Shown in pieces: positions 1 through 10,125 of a DNA stretch of 64,000 nucleotides. The notes beneath the pieces were generated by a model. That model was not told the origin of the DNA and made no database searches. It saw nothing but the letters and a program-made list of their open reading frames with translations. The DNA is from Methylomonas rapida (lineage in GTDB: Bacteria; Pseudomonadota; Gammaproteobacteria; Methylococcales; Methylomonadaceae). The stretch is from assembly GCF_024360925.2 (NCBI RefSeq), contig NZ_CP113517.1:2852001-2916000 (forward strand), written 5' to 3'. The translations under genes were made by a program, and so were the position numbers. How positions within the stretch are numbered: position 1 is the stretch's first letter; every line of letters begins with the position of its first letter.

Positions 1-301
1 CTCTGCCCGGTAACGTCACGTCAATACGCTCCGCCGCCAGTCGCGCTTGCAATGCCGCCGACTCCAGGTTTTGCTTGCGACTATCCAGGGCTTCCTGAAA
101 ACTGTTTTTTGCGGTGTTGATGACTTGGCCAACGCTTTTGCGCTGTTCGGGATCAAGTTTTCCCAGTTCCTTCATCTGTTCGGTAAACAAACCTTTTTTA
201 CCGAGGTAATGAACTCTGGCCTGATCCAGCTCGGACAGGTCTTTGGCGTCCGCAAGCGCTTGTAATGCCTGCGTAAGAATTTCTTCGATACTAGCCGACA
301 C
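1..301 (-). CDS. pheS: Phenylalanyl-tRNA synthetase alpha subunit, N-terminal part
   Basis: Charges tRNA-Phe as the catalytic alpha subunit of the alpha2beta2 enzyme in the cytoplasm. Only about 100 residues are visible because the gene runs off the left edge. The reading begins SASIEEILTQAL and continues through LSELDQARVHYLGKKGLFT, the typical N-terminal coiled-coil arm of bacterial PheS. The chosen start is a GTG at 299-301, because no ATG lies in frame upstream and the family start falls here; the ribosome binding site is weak. It follows rplT on the same strand, the order thrS-infC-rpmI-rplT-pheS known from gammaproteobacteria. Identity is sure; the exact start is less so. Confidence 0.93.
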   Translation of the reverse strand, partial: MSASIEEILTQALQALADAKDLSELDQARVHYLGKKGLFTEQMKELGKLDPEQRKSVGQVINTAKNSFQEALDSRKQNLESAALQARLAAERIDVTLPGR

Positions 302-364
302 GACTCAGCTCACTTTGTTGAATGGGGGGATGACACGGCGGACATTTTTTCTGTAGGCCGCTCG

Positions 365-390
365 AAAAACTCCCCGCATGAGCGGGGAGT
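365..390 (-). terminator. Rho-independent terminator or attenuator between rplT and pheS
   Basis: A 9-bp perfect stem (ACTCCCCGC / GCGGGGAGT, loop of four) is followed on the minus strand by five U residues. A second hairpin, TTGCCG-N6-CGGCAA, lies just before it, right after the rplT stop codon. In E. coli this position holds the pheM leader attenuator. I see no short Phe-rich leader peptide here, so plain partial termination is the simpler reading. Confidence 0.8.
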
Positions 391-431
391 CAATTTCTTC
401 CAGTTGCCGTGAAACCGGCAAGCAATAGCTA

Positions 432-794
432 TTAAGGCTTGCTTTGGTTGGCAATGGCGATCTTGGCGATTTCGCCGAACGCTTCGATATCGCGCACGGC
501 CAAATCGGCCAGCACTTTACGATCGATCGCCACGTTGGCTTTGTTCAAGCCATTGATCATACGGCTATAAGAAATGCCGAATTGACGTGCGGCAGCGTTG
601 ATACGCACGATCCACAGGGCACGAAATTGGCGTTTTTTCTGTTTACGGTCGCGATAGGCATATTGACCGGCCTTGATGACGGCTTGTTTCGCTACGCGAT
701 AAACCCGGCTACGGGCACCATAATAGCCTTTTGCCAGCTTTAAAATCTTTTTGTGTCTTGCTCTAGCGGTGACGCCGCGTTTTACTCTAGCCAT
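432..794 (-). CDS. rplT: 50S ribosomal protein L20
   Basis: Binds 23S rRNA early in assembly of the large ribosomal subunit. In related bacteria it also represses its own operon by binding the leader upstream of rpmI. The 120-residue product has the very basic N-terminal tail beginning [19 protein letters not shown] and the globular C-terminal half with YSRMINGL, the usual length and layout for L20. The start has a GAGAG-type ribosome binding site. It sits 29 bases after rpmI in the thrS-infC-rpmI-rplT-pheS order. No anomalies seen; identification is secure. Confidence 0.98.
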   Translation of the reverse strand: MARVKRGVTARARHKKILKLAKGYYGARSRVYRVAKQAVIKAGQYAYRDRKQKKRQFRALWIVRINAAARQFGISYSRMINGLNKANVAIDRKVLADLAVRDIEAFGEIAKIAIANQSKP

Positions 795-823
795 GTTCTA
801 CTCTCTTCAATAACGGTGACAAA

Positions 824-1021
824 TCAACTGTACGGCAGCATGCGTGCTACCAATGGCGTATCTGAAGGATGCAGGATGGCTGTTTTACGCAGTTGTCTTT
901 TACGTTTGGTGGTTTTTTTGGTCAGGATATGACGCTTGTGCGATTGCTTGCACTTGAATCCACCTGAACCGGTTTTCTTGAAGCGCTTGCCTGCGCCGCT
1001 ATGGCTTTTCAATTTTGGCAT
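824..1021 (-). CDS. rpmI: 50S ribosomal protein L35
   Basis: Small basic protein of the large ribosomal subunit. The product is 65 residues, [20 protein letters not shown] at the start and the family-typical [15 protein letters not shown] in the middle. A longer in-frame opening exists upstream, but the ATG at 1021 is preceded by a good GGAG site and matches the conserved L35 N-terminus, so it is preferred. It lies between infC and rplT. The 190-base gap to infC is unusually long for this operon and holds several hairpins, consistent with translational control of rpmI and rplT. Identification is secure. Confidence 0.97.
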   Translation of the reverse strand: MPKLKSHSGAGKRFKKTGSGGFKCKQSHKRHILTKKTTKRKRQLRKTAILHPSDTPLVARMLPYS

Positions 1022-1119
1022 TTGTTTTCTCCAATGATTAAAGTTAAGTCCCTGAGATAAAACCCAGTGAGGCAAAATGCTTGGCCCCATTGAATTTTTG
1101 GCGTAAATCCGCCAATAGA

Positions 1120-1190
1120 CGCTTCATCCTGAAGCGCCAGTTGTTTAACGAAACAACTAAAATTTATCGGGTCAGCCTTCGGCGTAACCC
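1120..1190 (-). promoter_or_regulatory. Structured leader upstream of rpmI, possible L20 control region
   Basis: The gap between infC and rpmI holds three stable hairpins on the minus strand. They are a GGGTTA/TGACCC stem with a bulged C and a GCC-GAA-GGC tip (1169-1190), an 8-bp AGTTGTTT stem with a four-base loop (1139-1158), and CGCTTC/GAAGCG (1120-1136). In E. coli, L20 represses rpmI-rplT through RNA structure in this same interval. The structures are seen; the regulatory role is inferred. Confidence 0.45.
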
Positions 1191-1214
1191 GAATTATCTA
1201 GGATTAGGATGGTC

Positions 1215-1739
1215 TTATTTTTTCTTTTTAGGTCCCATGACCATGACCATTTGCCGGCCTTCCAGCTTGGGAAATTGCTCGACGGCGGCGATTTCTTCCA
1301 GGTCGGTTTCGATGCGCTTCAACAGATCCATGCCCAATTCACGATGACTCAACTCGCGCCCTTTGAAGCGCACAGTGATTTTGGTCTTGTCACCCTCGTT
1401 CAGGAATTTGATCAAGCTGCGCAATTTGACCTGGTAGTCACCTTCTTCGGTGCCTGGCCTGAATTTGATTTCCTTGATCTGGATTTGCTTCTGCTTTTTC
1501 TTGGCGGCTTGCAGTTTTTTGTTTTGTTCAAACTGGTATTTGCCGTAATCCATGACTTTACAAACCGGCGGATCCGCGTTGGGCGAAATCTCGACCAAGT
1601 CCATGCTTGCATCATAAGCAGTTTGTAATGCTTCGGCGATCGAAACAACCCCGACTTGTTCCCCTTCGGCACCTATCAAGCGAACCCGTCTGGCGGTGAT
1701 TTCGTCGTTTAGGCGCGTTGCATCTTTTTTAGAGCTGAT
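1215..1739 (-). CDS. infC: Translation initiation factor IF-3
   Basis: Binds the 30S subunit, keeps it free of 50S and proofreads start codons. The product is 174 residues: an N-terminal domain with [15 protein letters not shown], a lysine-rich linker ([20 protein letters not shown]) and a C-terminal domain ending [10 protein letters not shown]. The start is assigned to an ATC codon at 1737-1739. It gives the family N-terminus and sits 8 bases after a strong GGAGG, while the only in-frame alternative start (TTG at 1679) would remove conserved residues. E. coli infC uses ATT, and IF-3 represses its own non-canonical start. It lies 22 bases after thrS. Confidence 0.95.
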   Translation of the reverse strand: MSSKKDATRLNDEITARRVRLIGAEGEQVGVVSIAEALQTAYDASMDLVEISPNADPPVCKVMDYGKYQFEQNKKLQAAKKKQKQIQIKEIKFRPGTEEGDYQVKLRSLIKFLNEGDKTKITVRFKGRELSHRELGMDLLKRIETDLEEIAAVEQFPKLEGRQMVMVMGPKKKK

Positions 1740-1761
1740 ACCCTAATCCTCCAAGTTGTTA

Positions 1762-3669
1762 TTATTTTCTGTCCGCAATCTCGGTTTTCAAGCGTTCGAT
1801 CAACTCGTTGACTGCCAGACTCCCCAGGTCTTCACCTTTTTGGGTGCGAACTGCTACGGTTTGATTTTCCATTTCTTTGTCACCGATAATCAAAAGATAT
1901 GGCACACGCTGCATGGAATGCTCACGGATTTTAAAGCCTATCTTCTCATTTCTCAAGTCAATTTTGACTCTAATGCCCTGTTTTTCCAGTTCTCGCCTAA
2001 CCTGCTCCGCGTAATCGGACTGGCGATCGGTGATATTCATCACCATGGCTTGAACCGGAGCCAGCCACAGCGGGAAATTCCCCGCATGCTGCTCGATCAA
2101 GATACCAATGAATCGCTCCAACGAACCCAGTATGGCCCGATGCAACATCACCGGCACGTGACGTGCGCTGTCTTCGCCGATATACGAGGCGCCCAAGCGG
2201 TCCGGCATCGAAAAATCGACCTGTATCGTACCGCATTGCCAGACCCGGCCAATGCAATCCTTCAAGGAAAACTCGATCTTCGGCCCGTAAAACGCGCCCT
2301 CGCCCGGCTGCAAATCCCAAGCCAGCCCCTTGTTATTCAGCGCCAATTCCAAGGCATTCTCGGCCTTATCCCAAACCTCATCACTACCTACGCGATTTTC
2401 CGGCCGAGTAGACAATTTGATGATGACATCCTCGAAACCAAAATCCTTGTAAACCTCGAACAACAAATCGATGAAGGTCGATACTTCGGACTGGATTTGG
2501 TCTTCGGTACAGAAAATATGCGCATCATCCTGCACGAAGTTACGAACCCGCATCAAACCATGCAAAGTACCCGACGGCTCGTTGCGATGGCAAGAGCCGA
2601 ACTCCGCCAACCGTACCGGCAAATCGCGATAACTCTTGATGCCTTGATTGTAAATCTGAACATGACAAGGACAGTTCATCGGCTTGACCGCATAATCGCG
2701 ATTTTCCGAATGCGTGGTGAACATCATCGCACTAAACTTATCCCAGTGACCGGACTTTTCCCACAAACTGCGATCGACCACTTGCGGCGTTCTCACTTCG
2801 CCGTAGCCATTGACCCGCAATTTTTCCCGGACATATTGCTCGACCTGTTGATAAACCGCCCAACCCTTGTCGTGCCAGAATACCATGCCCGGCGCTTCTT
2901 CCTGGGTATGGAACAAATCCAGCGCCTTGCCGATTTTACGGTGATCCCGCTTTTCGGCTTCCTCCAGGCGATGCAGGTACTCGGCCAAGTCTTTTTTATC
3001 CGTCCAAGCGGTGCCATAAATACGCTGCAACATTTCGTTGTTGGAGTCGCCGCGCCAATAGGCACCAGCAATCTTCATCAACTTGAAGGCTTTCAACTTG
3101 CCGGTACTCGGCACGTGCGGACCACGGCACAAGTCGGTGAATTCGCCTTGAGTATAAAGCGACAGATCTTCGTTGGCCGGAATCGAGGCAATGATTTCGG
3201 CCTTGTATTTTTCACCCATGCCTTCGAAAAACTTGACCGCCTCGTCGCGCGACATCACGGAGCGATTGATCGCCATATCTTGCGCCGCCAGTTCCTGCAT
3301 TTTGTTTTCAATGGAGATTAAATCGTCGGGCGTAAACGAGCGCTCGAAGGAAATGTCGTAGTAGAAGCCGTTTTCGATGACAGGACCGATAGTAATCTGG
3401 GCAGCAGGAAATAATTGTTTGACGGCTTGCGCCAATAGATGAGCAGTGGAATGCCGTATGATGTCTACACCTTCTTCATCTTTGACGGTGATGATCTGCA
3501 AAGCCGCATCATCTTCAATGAGCGTACTGGCATCAACCAGTTTGCCGTCAACCTTGCCAGCCAAGGTGGCTTTAGCCAAACCGGAACCGATTGATTTGGC
3601 GACATCCATTACGGTGACGGCTTGTTCGAATTGACGCTGAGAACCGTCGGGAAGAATAATTACTGGCAT
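1762..3669 (-). CDS. thrS: Threonyl-tRNA synthetase
   Basis: Class II synthetase that joins threonine to tRNA-Thr and edits mischarged serine. The product is 635 residues, close to the usual 640. It has an N-terminal TGS domain ([14 protein letters not shown]), an editing domain with [16 protein letters not shown], the catalytic core with class II motifs around [15 protein letters not shown], and a C-terminal anticodon-binding domain. The start at 3669 is used rather than an upstream in-frame opening, because that would run into the tRNA-Val gene and its terminator. It is the first protein gene of the operon leading to infC and the ribosomal genes. Confidence 0.97.
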   Translation of the reverse strand: MPVIILPDGSQRQFEQAVTVMDVAKSIGSGLAKATLAGKVDGKLVDASTLIEDDAALQIITVKDEEGVDIIRHSTAHLLAQAVKQLFPAAQITIGPVIENGFYYDISFERSFTPDDLISIENKMQELAAQDMAINRSVMSRDEAVKFFEGMGEKYKAEIIASIPANEDLSLYTQGEFTDLCRGPHVPSTGKLKAFKLMKIAGAYWRGDSNNEMLQRIYGTAWTDKKDLAEYLHRLEEAEKRDHRKIGKALDLFHTQEEAPGMVFWHDKGWAVYQQVEQYVREKLRVNGYGEVRTPQVVDRSLWEKSGHWDKFSAMMFTTHSENRDYAVKPMNCPCHVQIYNQGIKSYRDLPVRLAEFGSCHRNEPSGTLHGLMRVRNFVQDDAHIFCTEDQIQSEVSTFIDLLFEVYKDFGFEDVIIKLSTRPENRVGSDEVWDKAENALELALNNKGLAWDLQPGEGAFYGPKIEFSLKDCIGRVWQCGTIQVDFSMPDRLGASYIGEDSARHVPVMLHRAILGSLERFIGILIEQHAGNFPLWLAPVQAMVMNITDRQSDYAEQVRRELEKQGIRVKIDLRNEKIGFKIREHSMQRVPYLLIIGDKEMENQTVAVRTQKGEDLGSLAVNELIERLKTEIADRK

Positions 3670-3683
3670 TTTCGATTCCACAA

Positions 3684-3709
3684 TAAAAAAAGCACCGACG
3701 AGCGGTGCT
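3684..3709 (-). terminator. Terminator after tRNA-Val
   Basis: A 7-bp stem AGCACCG/CGGTGCT with a five-base loop is followed on the minus strand by seven U residues. It lies directly between the tRNA and the thrS start, so it would separate tRNA transcription from thrS, or allow read-through in part. Confidence 0.85.
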
Positions 3710-3716
3710 TTATGTT

Positions 3717-3793
3717 TGGTAGGCGCGAGTGGACTCGAACCACCGACCCCCACCATGTCAAGGTGGTGCTCTAACCAACTGAGCTACGCGCCT
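3717..3793 (-). tRNA. tRNA-Val (GAC)
   Basis: A 77-base cloverleaf with encoded CCA. The acceptor stem is AGGCGCG/CGCGCCT, the D stem GCTC/GAGC, the anticodon stem CCACC/GGTGG with loop TTGACAT, and the T arm carries GGTTCGAGTCC. Anticodon GAC reads GUC, valine. All stems pair without mismatch. Confidence 0.96.
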
Positions 3794-3912
3794 GCAGTCT
3801 GTCGTTCGATTTGGTCATTATACCGTCGTTTATCGGTTTTGCAAGCGTTTTATTTGAAAACCACAAACAATCTTCGTTTCGCATGACTTCGGCAAGATCC
3901 AAAGGCTAGCCA

Positions 3913-6900
3913 TCAAACCAGAACGCGCTCTATGCCCCCACGGGAAGCTTTCTTGATGTAGTCCTTCATCCAGTCCTTGCCGAGCACATGCTTGGCAATT
4001 TCCACGACGATGTAATCCACTTCCAAGTCATCGACCTCGCCCTTATACCTTTGCAAACCCTGCAAACAAGACGGGCACGAGGTCAGTACCTTGACAGGTC
4101 CCTGATAACCCTCGCTTTTGAGCCGATCGGCATCGTTGCGCAACTCTTCCGCCTTGCGAAAACGAATCTGCGTGGAAATATCCGGACGCGCTACCGCCAA
4201 GGTGCCGGATTCGCCGCAACAGCGCTCAGACTTGATGACATTGCTTCCCATCAAACTGGAGACGGTTTGCAACGGATCTTGCAGCTTCATCGGTGTATGA
4301 CACGGATCATGATAGACATAGCGGTCTCCGCTGACGCCATCCAGTTTCACCCCTTTTTCCAATAGATACTCATGAATATCGATCAAGCGGCAACCCGGGA
4401 AAATCTTGTCGAACTCGTAATCCAGCAATTGATCCATGCAGGTGCCGCAACTGACGACGACGGTCTTGATATCCAGATAATTCAAGGTATTGGCCACCCG
4501 ATGAAACAACACCCGATTATCGGTCGTGATTTCTTGTGCCTTGTCCAATTGGCCGGCCGCCCGCTGCGGAAAACCGCAGCACAGATAACCGGGCGGCAAC
4601 ACGGTTTGCACTCCAATTTCATACAGCATGGCCTGCGTCGCCAGACCGACTTGCGAAAACAAGCGCTCGGAACCGCAACCGGGGAAATAAAACACCGCCT
4701 CGGAATCGGTTTGCGTCTTGTTGCGGTCGCGGATGATAGGCACGATTTCGTCGCTCTCGATGCCCAATAAGGCCCGCGCGGTCTTGTTCGGCAGTTTACC
4801 TGGCATTTTTCGATTGGTGAAATGAATCACGTACTCGCGCAACTCCGGACGACCGGTCGAGGACGGCGGATGAGCCAGTTGCGCCCTACCCCATGGCCGC
4901 AGGAAAAAACTGCCCAGTCGCTGCGCCTTATATGACCATTCGATCAATAGCTTACGCATCAGCTTGACACTGCTGGGGCGTCCGGTTGACAAGAACGCAA
5001 TCGCCGCGGCTTTGACCGGGTTAAAGCTTTGCTTACCCATCTTGCGCAGCAAATTGCGCATGTTCATCGATACATTGCCAAAGTCGATGTCGACCGGGCA
5101 CGGGCTATAGCATTTATGACAGACCGTGCAATGATCGGCCACATCCTCGAATTCCTTCCAATGCGTAATCGATACACCGCGGCGGGTTTGTTCCTCGTAC
5201 AAAAAGGCCTCGATCAACAACGAGGTAGCCAAGATTTTGTTACGCGGCGAATACAGCAGATTCGCGCGCGGCACATGCGTCGAACACACGGGCTTGCACT
5301 TACCGCAGCGCAGGCAATCCTTCACCGAATCCGAAATCGCGCCGATGTCGCTTTGCTGCATGATCAGCGACTCGAAACCCATCAAACTGAACGACGTCGT
5401 GTATGCCTTGCGGAGGTCGGCGCCCGGCATCAGCTTGCCGCGATTGAATCTGCCTTCCGGATCGATTTGTTCTTTATAGGCGTGAAAACTCGCCAGCTCT
5501 TCGCGACTTAAAAACTCGTATTTGGTGATGCCGATGCCATGCTCGCCGGAGATGACTCCGCCCAGGGAGCGCGCCAGCGCCATGATGCGCGCCACGGCCT
5601 GATTGGCTTCCTGCAGCATCTCGTAATGATCGGAGTTGACCGGCAAATTGGTATGCACATTACCGTCGCCGGCATGCATGTGCAGCGCCACGAAGACCCG
5701 GCTGCGCAATACTTCTTTATGAATGGCTTCGATGCGTTCGACGACCGGGCGAAAATTGTCGCCGACGAAAATTTCCTTTAAGCGCGGCAGCAATTCCTGC
5801 TTCCAGGAAACGCGCACGGAATGATCTTGTAGACGATGGAATACGCTGGGTTGCTCGGCCTTGTTGGTTAACTCGCCGACTTGAATGCCATAGTCGCCAA
5901 ACAGGGTTTCGGCCTGCAGCAACGGCATATCCAGGTTGTCATACAACCACTGCCAGCGCTGCCGGACCTTGTCGACGGCCTCCTGCGCCAGGTTTCGCCT
6001 GTCCCAAATGATGGCGTTTTTGTTATCGTCGCCCTCGAAAAAGCGCAGTGGCAAATCGCCTTGCAAAAATTCGCTGAGTGCATAGCAAAGGCGTAATTTG
6101 TTGCGCAGCGACAGCTCAATATTGATACGCTCGATACCGTCGCAGTAATCGCCCATGCGCGGCAACGGAATCACCACGTCTTCGTTGATCTTGAAGGCGT
6201 TGGTATGCTTGGCGATCGCGGCGGTCCGCGCCCGATCTGCCCAGAAGCGCTTGCGCGTTTCCGCGCTGACGGCAATGAATCCCTCCGCGCCGCGCGCGTT
6301 GCACAGCCGCACTACTTCCGACGCGGCCCAGGCCACTTGATTGTCGTCATCGCCGACGATGTCGCCGATCAAGACCATTTTGGGCCTACCGTGCTGTTTG
6401 GCCTTGCTGGCATAGCCGACGGCTTTCACATAACGTTCGTCGAGATGCTCCAAGCCCGCCAACATGACCCGCTCCGGTCCGTTTTTGGCCAACGACGCCA
6501 GATAATCGCGTATTTCGACGATAGCCGGCACCGCTTCGCGCACTTGTCCGTAAAACTCCAGACAGAAGGTACGGGTATGCGGCGGCATCTTGTGCAAAAT
6601 CCAGCGCGCCGACGTGATGATGCCGTCACAACCTTCCTTTTGAATACCCGGCAAACCGCCAAGGAATTTGTCGGTCACATCCTTGCCCAGCTCCCCTTTG
6701 CGAAATAATGCGCCCGGCATGATTAATTGCTCTTCGGACAACAGTTTTTTGCCTTTGGCGTCGAAACGTTTCAACGCAAACGTCACTTGTTCCTGATCGT
6801 GTATCTTGCCCAGGTTGTGATGGATACGTTCGACTTCCAGCCAATTGCCGTCCGGCGTCACCATGCGCCACGACAACAAATTATCCAGCGCGGTCCCCCA

Positions 6901-7830
6901 CAACACCGCTTTTTTGCCACCGGCATTCATCGCGATATTGCCGCCGACGCAAGATGCATCGGCCGACGTTGGATCGCAGGCAAACACCAGCCCGGCATTT
7001 TCTGCCACGTCCATCACCCGCCGCGTCACGACGCCAGCCCCGGTATGAATCGTTGCGTAAGACTGATCGACGCCGGGTAATTGACTATCGGGTTCGACCT
7101 GGCCAATCTGAATCAGTTTTTCGGTATTGATCACCGCGGAAAATGGCGTCAAAGGCACCGCACCACCGGTGTAACCGGTGCCGCCGCCGCGCGGAATGAT
7201 GGTCAAGCCCAGCTTGATGCAGTCGCGCACCAAGTGTCCGACCTCCTCTTCATTGCAAGGATAAAGCACCACGAAGGGATACTCGACGCGCCAGTCGGTG
7301 GCATCGGTGACATGAGACACGCGGGCAAAGCCATCGAAGCAGATATTGTCTTTGCGAGTATGCTTGGACAACAAAGCCAACGCTTTGCGGCGCATGTCAC
7401 GGGTACGATCGAAATGCGCTGCAAACGCATCGACCGCTTGTCGCGCCGCCTCGATTAGCAACGCCACACGCTTGGCGCGTTCGGGATATTCGACTTCATG
7501 CTCGTGATGCCGCTTTTCCATCTGCCGCAAGCGGTGGCGCAAAGCCTCCAGCAGCGCTTTGCGGCGCTTGCGATTATCGAGTAAATCGTCTTCCAGATAC
7601 GGGTTGCGCTGAACCGCCCAAATATCGCCCAACACTTCGAACAACATCCGGGCCGAGCGTCCCGTGATGCGTTCATCGCGCAACGAATTCAAGATATGCC
7701 AGTTTTCTTCGCCCAGCAGGCGAATGACGATTTCGCGGTCGGAAAACGACGTATAGTTATAAGGAATTTCGCGCAACCGAACCGGCTCCGCGTCGGAAAA
7801 AAGGACGGGCTTTGCTAAATCCACAGACAT
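3913..7830 (-). CDS. Fused FAD-linked oxidase and Fe-S/CCG-domain oxidoreductase
   Basis: A very large (1305 residues) cytoplasmic or membrane-associated dehydrogenase. In order: an uncharacterised N-terminal region (1-170), a PCMH-type FAD-binding domain with [11 protein letters not shown] near 213, the FAD-linked oxidase C-terminal domain with [12 protein letters not shown], a pair of [4Fe-4S] motifs [11 protein letters not shown] (about 835) and [11 protein letters not shown] (about 895), and two cysteine-rich CCG domains (FPGCGSE near 1047 and YHDPCH near 1173). This is GlcD/Dld joined to a GlcF/GlpC-like electron-transfer half, as in D-2-hydroxyacid or lactate oxidation passing electrons to quinone. 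The substrate cannot be told from sequence. The gene stands alone and has an inverted repeat just upstream. Confidence 0.85.
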   Translation of the reverse strand: MSVDLAKPVLFSDAEPVRLREIPYNYTSFSDREIVIRLLGEENWHILNSLRDERITGRSARMLFEVLGDIWAVQRNPYLEDDLLDNRKRRKALLEALRHRLRQMEKRHHEHEVEYPERAKRVALLIEAARQAVDAFAAHFDRTRDMRRKALALLSKHTRKDNICFDGFARVSHVTDATDWRVEYPFVVLYPCNEEEVGHLVRDCIKLGLTIIPRGGGTGYTGGAVPLTPFSAVINTEKLIQIGQVEPDSQLPGVDQSYATIHTGAGVVTRRVMDVAENAGLVFACDPTSADASCVGGNIAMNAGGKKAVLWGTALDNLLSWRMVTPDGNWLEVERIHHNLGKIHDQEQVTFALKRFDAKGKKLLSEEQLIMPGALFRKGELGKDVTDKFLGGLPGIQKEGCDGIITSARWILHKMPPHTRTFCLEFYGQVREAVPAIVEIRDYLASLAKNGPERVMLAGLEHLDERYVKAVGYASKAKQHGRPKMVLIGDIVGDDDNQVAWAASEVVRLCNARGAEGFIAVSAETRKRFWADRARTAAIAKHTNAFKINEDVVIPLPRMGDYCDGIERINIELSLRNKLRLCYALSEFLQGDLPLRFFEGDDNKNAIIWDRRNLAQEAVDKVRQRWQWLYDNLDMPLLQAETLFGDYGIQVGELTNKAEQPSVFHRLQDHSVRVSWKQELLPRLKEIFVGDNFRPVVERIEAIHKEVLRSRVFVALHMHAGDGNVHTNLPVNSDHYEMLQEANQAVARIMALARSLGGVISGEHGIGITKYEFLSREELASFHAYKEQIDPEGRFNRGKLMPGADLRKAYTTSFSLMGFESLIMQQSDIGAISDSVKDCLRCGKCKPVCSTHVPRANLLYSPRNKILATSLLIEAFLYEEQTRRGVSITHWKEFEDVADHCTVCHKCYSPCPVDIDFGNVSMNMRNLLRKMGKQSFNPVKAAAIAFLSTGRPSSVKLMRKLLIEWSYKAQRLGSFFLRPWGRAQLAHPPSSTGRPELREYVIHFTNRKMPGKLPNKTARALLGIESDEIVPIIRDRNKTQTDSEAVFYFPGCGSERLFSQVGLATQAMLYEIGVQTVLPPGYLCCGFPQRAAGQLDKAQEITTDNRVLFHRVANTLNYLDIKTVVVSCGTCMDQLLDYEFDKIFPGCRLIDIHEYLLEKGVKLDGVSGDRYVYHDPCHTPMKLQDPLQTVSSLMGSNVIKSERCCGESGTLAVARPDISTQIRFRKAEELRNDADRLKSEGYQGPVKVLTSCPSCLQGLQRYKGEVDDLEVDYIVVEIAKHVLGKDWMKDYIKKASRGGIERVLV

Positions 7831-7849
7831 CCGGGTTCATGATGTGGTT

Positions 7850-7872
7850 GATGATACAGGCATTGTATCATC
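7850..7872. promoter_or_regulatory. Perfect inverted repeat, likely operator of the FAD oxidoreductase
   Basis: GATGATACA, five bases, TGTATCATC: two perfect 9-bp arms, 20 bases before the ATG at 7830. On the minus strand it contains TACAAT, which resembles a -10 box, so a dimeric repressor bound here could block transcription. GntR-type regulators of hydroxyacid genes bind such palindromes, but no regulator gene is adjacent. The repeat is seen; its function is inferred. Confidence 0.5.
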
Positions 7873-8347
7873 GGCAAACCGGCGAAAATACCTCAAACTG
7901 CCGGGTAGATTTCGCCAGCAGGCCGCGAAACGCCGGCCTGCAATCCGGTACCGTGACCCAACGTCGAAACTCAAACCTATGCTCGTAGCATGCAGGAGAG
8001 CATCGATAATACCCCTCTGCAAAGACAGAGCATGGCGCGAACGCTGGCAAATTTGCAGTAAATGCTTTCGACCAGATTGCGTTTTGGATATCGCAGAAAC
8101 TTTCGATACTGGAGTGGGAAAGCTTTAGCCTTTCCAAGACCAGAGCCTTCGGCCCTAACTCAGACTGACGCAATAGCTGAAGCTATTGCACTCCATCACT
8201 GCAATGCTTTAAATAAACTGGCTGAAGCGATCCTAGCAAGGAAGCCAAGAACAAGCGGAAAGGCACGTATAATACTCATCATGAATACCGGCCTTAATCC
8301 GTGCCTGTTTCGCCATCAACCTTTGCAACTCGCCCTTGGAATCACGC
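7873..8347. other. Intergenic region without a recognisable gene
   Basis: About 475 bases between the divergent FAD oxidoreductase and mtnA. Short open frames on both strands have no recognisable products. Several small inverted repeats are present: GCAGGCC/GGCCTGC (7918-7941), GGAAAG/CTTTCC near 8117-8135, and CAATAGCT-GA-AGCTATTG (8171-8188). No tRNA-like structure seen. It is longer than two promoters need and may hold decayed or RNA-coding sequence. Confidence 0.4.
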
Positions 8348-9385
8348 ATGACCGCAGCCTCGAATTTTTCCGTACAAGCCCTGCAATGGACGGGCCATAG
8401 CTTAAAAGTGCTGGACCAGCGCCAGCTACCGGAAACCATCGCTTACGATGACTATCAAGACGCCGCCGGCGTTACCGAGGCCATCGCCTCGATGCAGGTA
8501 CGCGGTGCGCCCGCCATCGGCATTGCCGCCGCTTACGGCGTGGTGCTGTCCGCGATGCGCCATTATCCCGGCGGCGACTGGCAAACCAGAGTCGCGCAAG
8601 ACATCGAGCAATTGGCCGCTTCCCGGCCGACCGCCGTGAATCTGTTCTGGGCACTGGACAAAATGCGCGCGCTGCTGGCGGCGCAACCGGCCGATCCGAT
8701 TGCCGCCTTGACTCAACTGGCCAAACAAATCCATGCCGACGACTTGGCTGCCAATCTGGCGATGGGCGAGCGCGGCGCCGACATCATCGGCGAGGCCAAG
8801 GCCGTGCTGACGCACTGCAACGCCGGCGCCTTAGCAACCGGTGGCTATGGCACGGCCCTGGGCGTGATTCGCAGCCTGCACAAACGCGGCCGCCTGCAAA
8901 ACGTTTACGCCGATGAAACCCGCCCCTGGCTGCAAGGCGCGCGCCTGACGGTATGGGAACTGGCGCAGGACGGCATCCCGGCCACGCTGATTGCCGATTC
9001 GGCCGCCGCCTGGCTGATGAAATCCGGCAAAATCGACTGGATCATCGTCGGCGCCGACCGCATCACCGCCAACGGCGACGTCGCCAACAAGATCGGCACG
9101 TATTCGCTGGCGGTGTTAGCCAAACAGCATGGCGTCAAAGTCATGGTCGCGGCGCCCTCCTCCACCTTCGATTTCAGCCTGGAGAACGGCGATAGCATCG
9201 AGATCGAAGAACGCAACCCCAAGGAACTGTTGGCTGAGTGCTATTTGCACGATGGTTCGCTGGTCAACGCCTGGAATCCCGTATTCGACGTCACACCGGC
9301 CGCATTGATCAGCGCCATCGTTACTGAACGCGGCGCCGTGATCGATCCCGGCAAACACGGCGTAAGGAGCTTACAGACATGTTAA
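8348..9385 (+). CDS. mtnA: S-methyl-5-thioribose-1-phosphate isomerase
   Basis: Converts methylthioribose-1-phosphate to methylthioribulose-1-phosphate in methionine salvage. The product is 345 residues, typical for the family. It shows VRGAPAIGIAAAYG, the catalytic-cysteine segment THCNAGALAT and the aspartate motif GADRITANGDVANKIGTY. These separate it from the related eIF2B regulatory subunits. The ATG at 8348 has a GGA site; a TTG four codons upstream is less likely. Its last bases overlap the start of the cysZ-like gene (ATGTTAA), so the two are probably translationally coupled. No other mtn gene lies near. Confidence 0.95.
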   Translation: MTAASNFSVQALQWTGHSLKVLDQRQLPETIAYDDYQDAAGVTEAIASMQVRGAPAIGIAAAYGVVLSAMRHYPGGDWQTRVAQDIEQLAASRPTAVNLFWALDKMRALLAAQPADPIAALTQLAKQIHADDLAANLAMGERGADIIGEAKAVLTHCNAGALATGGYGTALGVIRSLHKRGRLQNVYADETRPWLQGARLTVWELAQDGIPATLIADSAAAWLMKSGKIDWIIVGADRITANGDVANKIGTYSLAVLAKQHGVKVMVAAPSSTFDFSLENGDSIEIEERNPKELLAECYLHDGSLVNAWNPVFDVTPAALISAIVTERGAVIDPGKHGVRSLQTC

Positions 9386-10125
9386 ATCTCAATAAGGGCA
9401 ACAATCCGTTGTTCGCACTGAACTGCCTGGTGCAAGGCATCAAATTGCTGCCGCATCCGTCCTTGCGCAAATATCTGTTGATACCGTTTTTCATCAATAT
9501 CGTGCTGTATACCGGCGCTTTCGTGCTGGGCTATCACTCGGTATCGGCACTGATCCACCAGTTCATTCCAGACTGGTTGTCGTGGTTGAGCTGGATATTG
9601 TGGCCATTGTTTTTCGTCAGCTTTCTGGTGGTAGGCTTTTTCACCTTCACGCTGCTCGCCAACCTGATCGCTGCGCCCTATTACAGCCAGTTGTCGGCCA
9701 AGGCTCTGCAAATCGTCACCGGGCAGCCAGATCAAGCTGTAACGGAAGCGCCATGGGACAAGATATTTCTCGGCGAATTGCGCCGTATCGGCTACTTGCT
9801 GGCTCGTATCCTGCCGTTGCTGCTGTTGTTCGTGATTCCGGTAGTCAATCTGATTGCCCCGGTGGTGTGGGCATTGTTCGCCGCCTGGGGCGTTGCGATG
9901 GAATTCATGGCCTATCCGCTAGAATGCCGCGGCCTGCCGTTTCCTGAACAAAAACGTTTTTTACAGCAAACCCGTTTGGGTTCGCTTTGTTTCGGTGGCG
10001 TAATCGGTATGGCCTTGACGCTTCCCCTGGTTAATTTGCTGATTGGCCAGGCAGCCGTGATCGGCGCGACCCTGTATGTTCATCAACTTTCTGAATCCAA
10101 CGCAAACACAGAGCAAACATCATGA
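9379..10125 (+). CDS. cysZ: CysZ-type sulfate permease (EI24 family)
   Basis: Integral inner-membrane protein for sulfate uptake feeding cysteine synthesis. The 248-residue product begins NPLFALNCLVQGIKLLPHP, as CysZ proteins do, and has about four long hydrophobic segments, with LLANLIAAPYYSQLSAKALQ in the middle and the family tail AMEFMAYPLECRGLPF. Its ATG lies inside the last codons of mtnA, and its TGA overlaps the next ATG. The three genes therefore form a tight sulfur-linked operon: MtnA handles a sulfur salvage product and CysZ brings in sulfate. The family assignment is firm; the transported ion is inferred. Confidence 0.88.
   Translation: MLNLNKGNNPLFALNCLVQGIKLLPHPSLRKYLLIPFFINIVLYTGAFVLGYHSVSALIHQFIPDWLSWLSWILWPLFFVSFLVVGFFTFTLLANLIAAPYYSQLSAKALQIVTGQPDQAVTEAPWDKIFLGELRRIGYLLARILPLLLLFVIPVVNLIAPVVWALFAAWGVAMEFMAYPLECRGLPFPEQKRFLQQTRLGSLCFGGVIGMALTLPLVNLLIGQAAVIGATLYVHQLSESNANTEQTS

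Noticed and set aside
391..431. Phe-rich leader peptide for pheS attenuation
   Set aside because: No start codon followed by Phe codons between rplT and the terminator.
1756..3321. A 521-codon open frame on the plus strand opposite thrS
   Set aside because: Antisense shadow of thrS; the protein has no recognisable domain and thrS is certain.
7868..8173. A 101-codon minus-strand frame in the 7.9-8.3 kb gap
   Set aside because: No recognisable domain, no ribosome site, and it overlaps equally open frames on the other strand.
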